A stretch of DNA of 9,955 bases from contig JAVHSH010000028.1 in assembly GCA_036172095.1 (NCBI GenBank), positions 1 through 9,955 of the forward strand, in the 5' to 3' direction. Below the pieces are notes generated by a model. The model had not been told where the DNA came from and searched no databases. It saw nothing but the letters and a program-made list of their open reading frames with translations. Made by a program: the position numbers and the translations under genes. Below, in pieces: positions 1 to 5,106 of this stretch; within the stretch, counting starts at the first letter, position 1, and the number at the start of each line of letters is the position of its first letter. This DNA comes from JAKBEU01 sp036172095 (GTDB lineage Bacteria; Patescibacteriota; Microgenomatia; UBA1406; GWC2-37-13).

Positions 1-43
1 TAATTTCGTCAATCTCACGCGAATGGTGAGCTTGCCGAACCAG
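1..43. other. Region 3' of tRNA-Gly, no gene seen
   Basis: No coding signal. There is a small inverted repeat CTCAC/GTGAG (14-18 and 26-30), and GGTGAGCTTGCCGAACC (25-41) resembles the arm of dispersed palindromic repeats seen in many bacterial genomes. It is too short to classify, and the window begins inside this stretch. Confidence 0.3.
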
Positions 44-114
44 AGCGGGATAGGGGAATCGAACCCCTGCCGAAAGATTGGAAATCTTTCGTTCTGCCAT
101 TAAACTAATCCCGC
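44..114 (-). tRNA. tRNA-Gly (anticodon UCC)
   Basis: Read on the minus strand, this folds as a complete cloverleaf. The acceptor arm GCGGGAT (114-108) pairs perfectly with ATCCCGC (51-45), with discriminator U at 44. The D arm pairs GTTT with GAAC. The anticodon arm AAAGA/TCTTT holds the loop TTTCCAA, giving anticodon UCC for glycine. The T arm AGGGG/CCCCT holds the loop TTCGATT. No CCA is encoded: the bases after the discriminator are CTG, so CCA must be added after transcription. The first ten bases overlap the end of the GIY-YIG nuclease gene on the same strand, so the tRNA is probably processed out of a transcript that starts upstream of or within the nuclease cassette. No separate promoter is visible between the two genes. 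Confidence 0.96.
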
Positions 115-120
115 ATTAAT
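92..120. repeat. 29-bp direct repeat, copy A (intact, tRNA 5' end)
   Basis: This 29-bp segment consists of the first 23 bases of tRNA-Gly plus the six bases before it. The same sequence occurs on the other side of the nuclease gene at 392-402 plus 464-481, interrupted by a 61-bp insert. Copy A is the one inside the functional tRNA gene. The arrangement looks like a duplication made when the nuclease cassette inserted at the 5' end of the tRNA. Confidence 0.85.
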
Positions 121-371
121 AAATAACCTCCCAACCTTCTTTTTAAATAGCCACGTCCAAACCCAGTTTTCAATTGACGCTCGCGTTTTATTGCATCAGT
201 CTTGTCTAAACACGCCTCATAGTATATCAGCTTTACTTCTTGATAGTTCTGAGTCGTTTTGGTTCCCCTCTTTAAATGTTCAAGAAATCTTTTTTTCAAA
301 TCATTACAATATCCGGTATAGAATGACTGTTTTGAATCACGTTTTACTTCTAAAACGTAAACATAATACAT
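105..371 (-). CDS. Small GIY-YIG endonuclease-domain protein
   Basis: An 88-residue single-domain GIY-YIG protein of the short UvrC-N-like (UPF0213/YhbQ-type) class. The first motif is YVYVLE (residues 3-8), the second is YTGY (18-21). Conserved catalytic-type residues follow: R28, H32 in the helix KKRFLEH, and the metal-binding-type glutamate E64 in IKRERQLK. Length and order match the family; the basic end GRGYLKRRLGGYL is typical. Known members are structure- or sequence-specific DNA endonucleases; the substrate here is unknown. The gene reads towards tRNA-Gly. Its last codons ATG-CGG-GAT-TAG lie on the 5' end of the tRNA, so the C-terminal Met-Arg-Asp and the stop come from tRNA sequence. 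The ATG at 371 is preceded by TATAAT-GGAGT, suggesting a very short or absent leader. The gene lies between 29-bp direct repeats, which suggests a small mobile cassette (inference). Confidence 0.9.
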   Translation of the reverse strand: MYYVYVLEVKRDSKQSFYTGYCNDLKKRFLEHLKRGTKTTQNYQEVKLIYYEACLDKTDAIKRERQLKTGFGRGYLKRRLGGYLLMRD

Positions 372-376
372 ACTCC

Positions 377-382
377 ATTATA
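377..382 (-). promoter_or_regulatory. -10 box for the GIY-YIG gene
   Basis: A perfect TATAAT on the minus strand ends five bases before the nuclease ATG. Transcription would begin at or next to the start codon. The intervening GGAG is too close to the ATG to be a standard Shine-Dalgarno site. No convincing -35 box is seen; position -35 falls at the edge of the palindromic insert. The same promoter may drive the downstream tRNA-Gly. Confidence 0.5.
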
Positions 383-391
383 TTCAATTTC

Positions 392-481
392 TTCTGCCAT
401 TATCAGACAAAACGGAGCTTGCTCCGATTTAGTCTGATCCGCCTAAATATTCTTTTTGGCGGAAACTAATCCCGCATTAAT
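392..481. repeat. 29-bp direct repeat, copy B, split by a palindromic insert
   Basis: Bases 392-402 match 92-102 exactly and bases 464-481 match 103-120 exactly, so together they rebuild the whole 29-bp copy A. Between them lie 61 bases (403-463) absent from copy A. The break falls in what would be the D arm of the tRNA. Copy B has no remaining tRNA body, so it is a tRNA-derived fragment and not a second tRNA gene. Confidence 0.85.
402..462. repeat. Double-hairpin palindromic insert
   Basis: Two adjacent inverted repeats. Hairpin 1 (402-438) pairs ATCAGAC with GTCTGAT and CGGAGC with GCTCCG, joined by A/T pairs, giving about 16 bp with one mismatch, one bulge and a tight central turn. Hairpin 2 (439-462) pairs CCGCC with GGCGG around an A/T-rich loop. 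The insert interrupts repeat copy B and lies just upstream of the nuclease promoter. It could be a REP/MITE-like element. On the minus strand the GC stem followed by TTTTGTCT could also give weak transcription termination. Confidence 0.75.
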
Positions 482-573
482 CTGTTCAAGAGTATACCAA
501 AAAGGTCACAGATCCTCAACTCCTCGTTTGGGTGGAGGTATGAACACAATTTTTAGTATAATTTGGAGAATTC
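482..573. other. Non-coding stretch upstream of the MFS gene
   Basis: No gene. Partial dyad symmetry is present: TGTTCA (483-488) with TGAACA (541-546), and ATACC (493-497) with GGTAT (537-541). The MFS promoter lies after it, so the dyad would sit upstream of the start site as DNA, or in RNA only if read from further left. Confidence 0.35.
557..569 (+). promoter_or_regulatory. -10 box and ribosome binding site of the MFS gene
   Basis: TATAAT (557-562), preceded by G, is followed by GGAGA (565-569), four bases before the ATG at 574. The expected transcription start is near 569, which would leave a leader of only about five bases and remove most of the GGAGA. Either the start site is further upstream or initiation is close to leaderless. 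No good -35 box is visible. Confidence 0.5.
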
Positions 574-1785
574 ATGCACAAAATATTTAGAAATGGCCTA
601 TTTCCGGAATCATCGAATCGTAATGTATTCCTTTACTATATAATCGAAATTGCTCTCAATATGTGGTTTATTGAGGCAGTTTGGTATTTTTATTGGGGGA
701 GATTCGGATCATACTCCCTTATTGGATTTATATTTTCTCTCACTTCTCTTTTACAGTTCTTTGTTGTCATTCCAACCGGCGTACTAGCTGACATGTTTGG
801 TCAAAAGAAATCAGTCGTGGCGGGCATAGGAATGCTTTTTATTGGCAGTTTAGTCATCGCGCTTGGGGCAACGATTTGGCAATTATTTTTTGGAGTAATT
901 ATGCAAAGCCTTGGGCGTGCTTTTATAACTGGAGCGCTTGATGCACTCGTATTCGAGTCACTTAAAAAGGAAGGAAAAAGCGATCAATATAATCATGTTA
1001 TTTCATTTAATACGCAGATGATAATTCTTGTATTTGCAATTACCGCATCAATGGGAGGATGGTTGTACAGCATTCATTTTCGTCTTGCTCACATCCTCAG
1101 CGCTGCCGCTGCAGGAGTCGCATTTATAGTCTCATTTTTCTTAAATGAAATTCAGTCAAAAAAAGAATATGTCGATCACTTTAAAACATTTATCACACAG
1201 CACAAACAAGGTTTCAAGGAACTCTGGCTTCCCCAAATGCGCACATTTATTGTTCCTGCAATAGTACTCGCCGTTTTAATGCGCATGTATGACTGGGGAA
1301 TTTCTAAACCGACAATTGCAGTAGGATTTGGATTTTTTGCGAAAGAGCAATCACTATTTTATGGGATATCAGCTATTATATGCGCGGTTACTATTGGGCA
1401 GCTTGTTTGGTTCCAAAAAAGATCAAGCGATGTTAACGGAATAGCGATATTAGGTGTGCTGGTAAGTTTTGGTTTTATATTATCTCTCTTTCCTCTGGGT
1501 TGGTGGGGAATATTCGTCATGCTTCTTATTGAAATTCCTGGAAGATTATCTTATGCATGGGTTCCCGCAATCGTAAATGAACGAATAAGTTCGACGTATC
1601 GTGCGACCACGTTGTCTACTCTTGAGTTTGTGGGAAGAGTTCCCTATATTGCCCTCAACTATTTTGCGGGAGTCGCAGTAGACAATAAATATATTGCACA
1701 GTTTCATGCAGCTCTTGGTTTGATAGGATTAATTATGCTTTCTATCTGGTTTGCTTCAGTTAAAAAAAAGAATAGTTCTGTATAA
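574..1785 (+). CDS. MFS transporter
   Basis: A 403-residue polytopic membrane protein with the major facilitator layout of about twelve hydrophobic segments. A longer polar linker at about residues 191-220 separates the two halves. The clearest signature is motif A between helices 2 and 3, GVLADMFGQKKS (69-80), with the expected Gly, Asp and basic residues. The segment RAFITGALDALVFESLKK (115-132) and the C-half motif ERISSTYRATTLSTLEF (336-352) resemble drug/proton antiporter-type MFS proteins. The substrate cannot be read from sequence; sugar or drug export are both possible. The protein starts with a short cytoplasmic tail, and a basic tail KKKNSSV ends it. The stop lies nine bases before the LCP start, so the two genes may be partly cotranscribed, although an LCP promoter overlaps this stop. 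Confidence 0.88.
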   Translation: MHKIFRNGLFPESSNRNVFLYYIIEIALNMWFIEAVWYFYWGRFGSYSLIGFIFSLTSLLQFFVVIPTGVLADMFGQKKSVVAGIGMLFIGSLVIALGATIWQLFFGVIMQSLGRAFITGALDALVFESLKKEGKSDQYNHVISFNTQMIILVFAITASMGGWLYSIHFRLAHILSAAAAGVAFIVSFFLNEIQSKKEYVDHFKTFITQHKQGFKELWLPQMRTFIVPAIVLAVLMRMYDWGISKPTIAVGFGFFAKEQSLFYGISAIICAVTIGQLVWFQKRSSDVNGIAILGVLVSFGFILSLFPLGWWGIFVMLLIEIPGRLSYAWVPAIVNERISSTYRATTLSTLEFVGRVPYIALNYFAGVAVDNKYIAQFHAALGLIGLIMLSIWFASVKKKNSSV

Positions 1786-1786
1786 T
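1781..1786 (+). promoter_or_regulatory. -10 box of the LCP gene overlapping the MFS stop
   Basis: TATAAT, preceded by TG, begins at the last base of context before the MFS stop codon and contains it. The hexamer ends eight bases before the LCP ATG, so the expected start site is within about two bases of the start codon. There is no Shine-Dalgarno sequence in between, which fits leaderless initiation. No clear -35 box. Confidence 0.5.
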
Positions 1787-1794
1787 ATACGCTT

Positions 1795-3024
1795 ATGATT
1801 AAGAAGGCATTAGTGATTCTTGCAGCTTTTGTTGCAGTATATCTCGCCTATTTTGCGACGCGTTCACTTGATTTCTATAAATCAATTTATAAGAATGACT
1901 CTCAAAAACCACCTGTCGTTGTTGAGAAAACAGAGTACAATTTTTTACTCATGGGATTTGGAGGAGAAGGTCATGATGGCCCTTATCTTACCGATTCCAT
2001 GATGGTTGCCCATCTCGATACGAAGAAAAATGCGGTCTCCCTCATTTCCCTTCCACGAGACCTTTGGGTAAAACTTCCGGTAAAAACAAAAGAAATATTT
2101 CATTCCAAAATAAATTCCATTTACCAAACGGGAATGTATGAGTGGAAAAATTTTCCAGCCGTGCTCGTAAAAAAAACAGGGACGCCAGAGCTTGTAAAAG
2201 AAGCTGTGAAAACGGTTACTGGACTTCAGATAGATAATATCTTGACTGTTGATTTCAAAGGGTTTGAAAAATCTGTAGATGCATTGGGAGGAATCGATGT
2301 CCAAGTGCAAAAAACATTTGACGATTATGAATATCCAATAGATGGAAAGGAAAAAGAGATGTGTGATAGACAAGACGATTTTGCGAAAATAGAAAAGTTT
2401 TTAAAACCAGGGTTTGATGAGGAAGAAAAGAAAAAAATATTTGCGGAAAAACCAGAGCTTGAAAAATTCTTTAAAGATATTACCGAAGAACCAAAAGATG
2501 CATTTCCTTGTCGATATGAACATCTTCATTTCGATGTCGGCGTGACGCATATGGACGGGGCAACCGCACTCAAATATGTTCGGTCCCGTCATTCATTGCA
2601 AGATGGGACGGATTTTGGAAGAGCAGCCCGTCAACAACAGTTCGTAAAAGCAATAAAAGAAAAAGTATTAAATGTCAGCATCGTCGCAAAGATATTTCCC
2701 CTTATGGAAGAGATGAAACAGCATATCACGACAGATGTTGGGACCGATGAGATAAAAAAATTCATTGCTGAAGTTAAAGACGCGAAAAATTACAGAATAA
2801 TGAATCTTCATATGAGCGACAGCGATTATCTCAAAAGCTCTTTTTCTGATTACGGTGGTTACATCTTGATACCGCGCGCGGGAGAGGATAATTGGACAGA
2901 AGTACACGCAATGATAAAAAATGGCATATTGGAAATCACTCCAACTCCCACACCGACAATAAGTAAGACTAATAATAAAACAAATATAAAAACAAATAAT
3001 AAAACCAATACGAATTCAAAATAA
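1795..3024 (+). CDS. LytR-CpsA-Psr (LCP) family protein
   Basis: A 409-residue protein with one N-terminal signal anchor (about 5-22) and an extracytoplasmic LCP domain. LCP enzymes transfer polyprenyl-phosphate-linked glycopolymers to the cell wall or surface. Family motifs are all present: the opening LLMGFGGEG (51-59), TDSMMVAHLD (66-75), SLPRDLWV (85-92) with the key Arg-Asp, GGIDVQV (165-171), YVRSRHS (261-267) and DFGRAARQQ (273-281). A charged insertion of about 55 residues (185-240) splits the second half and carries Cys190 and Cys239, which could form a disulfide outside the membrane. The tail from about 382 is Thr-Pro then Asn-Lys-Thr repeats, encoded by a 12-bp tandem array that continues past the stop. 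Surface-glycan genes nearby (GT39, flippase, GDP-mannose dehydratase) support a role in glycan attachment. Donor and acceptor are unknown. Confidence 0.92.
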   Translation: MIKKALVILAAFVAVYLAYFATRSLDFYKSIYKNDSQKPPVVVEKTEYNFLLMGFGGEGHDGPYLTDSMMVAHLDTKKNAVSLISLPRDLWVKLPVKTKEIFHSKINSIYQTGMYEWKNFPAVLVKKTGTPELVKEAVKTVTGLQIDNILTVDFKGFEKSVDALGGIDVQVQKTFDDYEYPIDGKEKEMCDRQDDFAKIEKFLKPGFDEEEKKKIFAEKPELEKFFKDITEEPKDAFPCRYEHLHFDVGVTHMDGATALKYVRSRHSLQDGTDFGRAARQQQFVKAIKEKVLNVSIVAKIFPLMEEMKQHITTDVGTDEIKKFIAEVKDAKNYRIMNLHMSDSDYLKSSFSDYGGYILIPRAGEDNWTEVHAMIKNGILEITPTPTPTISKTNNKTNIKTNNKTNTNSK

Positions 3025-3067
3025 TAAGATTAATAATCAGACCAATAATAAGACGAATAATAAGACA
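2970..3067 (+). repeat. Degenerate ~12-bp tandem array (AATAATAAGACC-like)
   Basis: About eight imperfect copies of a 12-13-bp unit close to AATAATAAGACC run from the LCP tail through its stop codon and on to just before the IVP start. Where the unit is read in the LCP frame it gives Asn-Asn-Lys-Thr. Unit length drifts between 12 and 13 bp, which puts the LCP stop (3022-3024) in frame partway through. The array is also the left flank of the IVP gene. Confidence 0.75.
3005..3028 (+). repeat. Inverted repeat, left arm, flanking the IVP gene
   Basis: This 24-base segment matches the reverse complement of 3458-3481 at 19 of 24 positions, with identical blocks CCAATAC and AAATAATAA. It lies within the tandem array, so the left arm is one of several possible pairing partners. 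Confidence 0.6.
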
Positions 3068-3085
3068 AGTGAAATTTCTTATTCA

Positions 3086-3451
3086 ATGAATAAATATAAA
3101 GGTACAAAAAAAGATATTCATCTAAGGGTGTATTCTTTTGTGATTGACTGCATTAGAGATTTAATAAAAAAAATTCCACACTCTGTTGAGAATATAGAGC
3201 TAATCAAACAGTTGATAGCCTCATTACCGTCTGTTGGAGCAAACGATCAGGAGGCAGATGCAAGCCTATCAAAAAGGGATTTTACGGCTAAATATACCAT
3301 TGTCAGGAAGGAATTAAAGGAAACTATTTATTGGATTTCTTTACTGAAGGATATCGGTTCGATTGATAAGCAAATAGCCGAACGGTACTTGAAAGAAGGC
3401 AATGAAATATACTTAATAATAGCGGCTATTATCAAGAATACACGCGCTTGA
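3086..3451 (+). CDS. Four-helix-bundle protein, 23S rRNA IVP / S23 family
   Basis: A 121-residue, largely helical protein. Recognisable family features are an N-terminal helix starting DIHLRVYSF (residues 11-19), IKQLIASLPSVGANDQEADASLSKRDF (about 45-71), corresponding to the common LI-SS-SV-AN--EA--S-S--DF pattern, and KELKETIYWISLLKD (about 77-91). The family is known from intervening sequences in 23S rRNA genes and also occurs as stand-alone genes, common in Patescibacteria; its biochemical role is poorly defined. The homologous Avd protein serves diversity-generating retroelements, but no reverse transcriptase is present here. The gene sits between LCP and GT39, flanked by a tandem array on the left and an inverted copy on the right, which suggests it moved in as a unit (inference). 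It is the only gene here that ends in TGA. There is no clear ribosome binding site. Confidence 0.85.
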   Translation: MNKYKGTKKDIHLRVYSFVIDCIRDLIKKIPHSVENIELIKQLIASLPSVGANDQEADASLSKRDFTAKYTIVRKELKETIYWISLLKDIGSIDKQIAERYLKEGNEIYLIIAAIIKNTRA

Positions 3452-3457
3452 TTTGTA

Positions 3458-3481
3458 TTTATTATTTGTAGTTGGTATTGG
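3458..3481 (-). repeat. Inverted repeat, right arm, flanking the IVP gene
   Basis: The reverse complement of this segment matches 3005-3028 at 19 of 24 bases. It starts seven bases after the IVP stop and ends twelve bases before the preferred GT39 ATG. It contains the TTG (3472) that would be an upstream alternative GT39 start. Confidence 0.6.
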
Positions 3482-3492
3482 CATTTAATATT

Positions 3493-4944
3493 ATGTATCT
3501 ATATTTGTGTTTCATATTTGCATTTGTTATCCGATTGGTCAATCTCAATCAATCACTCTGGCTTGATGAGTCCATCGTTGCAAAAGTTGTAAAAACAATA
3601 CCCTTCCATTTGATTCCTACACAGTTATCTCCAGGAGATGTTCATCCTCCGCTTTACTATATGGCGGTATCTGCATGGACTGCAGTATTCGGATACTCAG
3701 AAATTGCACTTAGAATGCCATCCATCCTATTCTCTCTTGTCGCCGGATGGTTTGTTTATAAAATCGGCAAATCACTCAAAGATCATAAAACAGGATTGTG
3801 GGCAGCGGCATTTTTCCTTTTCAATCCTTTGATAATCTATTACAGCCAAGAAGCACGGATGCACATGATGGCGGCAATGTTTTTGACGATAACACTGTAT
3901 TATTTTGTGAAAATCGTCATCCAGAAAGGAAATTCTATAGATTCCCGCCTGCGCGGGAATGACACAAAAAGTGGGAGAAACATCCTTCTTTTCAACGTCT
4001 TCGTTGCGTTTTCGATGATCACATTCTATGGAAGTGGATTTTTTATTGCAGCAATGATTCTCGTAGGAGCAATTTCCAGTAAGCGCAAATTATTAACATT
4101 TGTTTATTTGTCTATTGGCTTATTAATTTCATTATTTCTTCTCTCCCCCCTCCTCTATTTTCAAGCTCTCAATGCGAAAGCCGGCCTAGCCGATTTAAAA
4201 AATTGGAGCATGGCTCTTGGCAAGGCAGAGCTAAAGAATGTTGCAATGATTTTTCTTAAGTTTGCAACGGGGCGCTTAAGCTGGTATCCGAAAATCAGTT
4301 ATTATCTTATCGCCGGTATACCCACAGCCATTATTTGGCTATTTGCACTCCGCGGCGCCTTAAAGAATAGGTTATTTGCCTTATTATTTGTAATTCCATT
4401 ATTAATTGGCCTTTTTATTTCTTTCTGGGCACCAATGATGATGTATTTTCGGTTCCTGTATTTGGTTCCTGTCATGTCGATACTAATAGCCTTACAAATA
4501 GGAGAACCAATGGGTAAACAAATATTAAAAGAAATAAGAATTCCAATACAGAATCAAATATACAGACGAATTAGAACCTATATTGGTTTTATTATTCTGT
4601 TTTTCTATTGCGCGTTCTCATTTGTATATTTATTTTTTTCCGTCTTTCATCGAGAAGATTGGAAGGGGCTGGGTCAACATCTCAACATAAATACGCCAGT
4701 ATATATGATCCTTCCCTCCTCAGACCCCGTTTTGTATTATCGAAGTGATGTCCAGATATTTGAACTGCGCGATATAAAAAAAGCGGAAGTACCAGAGACA
4801 ATCGATGTCGTCCCCTATACCAATGAAATATACGGACTCAATCACACACAGCTTCTTCAAGAAAAAGGATGTATCAAGGAATCGGAGCAACACTTCAGAG
4901 GGGATTTGATACTAGAGAGATGGAAGTGCCTGCGGAATGCATAA
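3493..4944 (+). CDS. GT39-type membrane glycosyltransferase (PMT/ArnT-like)
   Basis: A 483-residue polytopic protein of the dolichyl-/polyprenyl-phosphate-sugar glycosyltransferase superfamily (GT-C fold). After the first membrane helix comes the catalytic-type loop motif LWLDES with Asp25-Glu26. HPPLYY (51-56) and YSQEARMH (117-124) follow, as expected for the family. About ten further hydrophobic segments lead to a soluble C-terminal domain from about residue 387. Such enzymes move a sugar from a lipid carrier onto protein, lipid or glycan on the outer face of the membrane. I chose the ATG at 3493 because the in-frame TTG at 3472 lies in the repeat arm and would put seven extra residues before the membrane helix. 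Residues about 148-158 (DSRLRGND) are encoded by a palindromic repeat inserted in frame in a hydrophilic loop, an unusual feature. A basic loop at 338-362 shows weak similarity to the repeats flanking the IVP gene. Confidence 0.85.
   Translation: MYLYLCFIFAFVIRLVNLNQSLWLDESIVAKVVKTIPFHLIPTQLSPGDVHPPLYYMAVSAWTAVFGYSEIALRMPSILFSLVAGWFVYKIGKSLKDHKTGLWAAAFFLFNPLIIYYSQEARMHMMAAMFLTITLYYFVKIVIQKGNSIDSRLRGNDTKSGRNILLFNVFVAFSMITFYGSGFFIAAMILVGAISSKRKLLTFVYLSIGLLISLFLLSPLLYFQALNAKAGLADLKNWSMALGKAELKNVAMIFLKFATGRLSWYPKISYYLIAGIPTAIIWLFALRGALKNRLFALLFVIPLLIGLFISFWAPMMMYFRFLYLVPVMSILIALQIGEPMGKQILKEIRIPIQNQIYRRIRTYIGFIILFFYCAFSFVYLFFSVFHREDWKGLGQHLNINTPVYMILPSSDPVLYYRSDVQIFELRDIKKAEVPETIDVVPYTNEIYGLNHTQLLQEKGCIKESEQHFRGDLILERWKCLRNA
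3940..3964 (+). repeat. dRS3-like palindrome inserted in the GT39 coding region
   Basis: The core is ATTCCC-N8-GGGAAT (3941-3960), a perfect 8-bp hairpin ATTCCCGC/GCGGGAAT with a 4-base loop, followed by GACA. A 25-base core matches the reverse complement of 6512-6536 with two differences. The pattern equals that described for dRS3 repeats of Neisseria, although relatedness by descent is not implied. Here it is in frame and encodes Asp-Ser-Arg-Leu-Arg-Gly-Asn-Asp. Confidence 0.85.
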
Positions 4945-5106
4945 GATATTTCTTCGCTCCGCAATCCCTCGCATATGCCAACAGTGACTTATTCTGCATT
5001 CTTTTTCCCACCTACCCCAATATATCCACCGCATAAAGGTCACCTACGACGTGAGTACTGACGGGGGAAATTGCGAGTGACGGAATCTGGAGAATCCACT
5101 AGAGCT
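4945..5106. other. Non-coding gap between convergent GT39 and flippase genes
   Basis: No gene or clear intrinsic terminator. TTTCTTCGCTCCGC (4950-4963) resembles pieces of dispersed palindromic repeats, and there are short dyads, for example TCAC/GTGA at 5040-5054. It is probably decayed repeat material, with low confidence. Confidence 0.3.

Noticed and set aside
14..30. Relation between the CTCAC hairpin at 14-30 and the dyad at 5039-5055
   Set aside because: Only about 11 of 17 bases agree, which is not enough to claim a shared element.
191..469. Plus-strand 92-codon frame over the nuclease region
   Set aside because: It is antisense to the GIY-YIG gene and runs through the hairpin insert; the composition is not protein-like.
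392..481. Second tRNA-Gly gene
   Set aside because: Only the first 23 bases of the tRNA are present, and they are split by the hairpin insert. There is no anticodon arm, T arm or 3' acceptor strand.
2970..3067. CRISPR-like array
   Set aside because: Units are 12-13 bp, directly contiguous and degenerate, with no spacers and no cas genes.
3449..3451. Alternative genetic code (TGA read as glycine, as in Gracilibacteria or Absconditabacteria)
   Set aside because: All long genes are open without internal TGA, and the IVP gene ends at TGA at the length expected for its family. The standard bacterial code explains everything.
3086..3451. Diversity-generating retroelement, because IVP proteins resemble Avd
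   Set aside because: There is no reverse transcriptase, template repeat or C-type-lectin variable gene in the window.
3005..3481. IVP gene lying inside a 23S rRNA gene
   Set aside because: The flanks are the LCP and GT39 coding regions and AT-rich repeats; no rRNA sequence is recognisable.
3472..3492. TTG start for GT39
   Set aside because: It lies inside the repeat arm and would add seven residues before the first membrane helix; the ATG at 3493 fits the family better.
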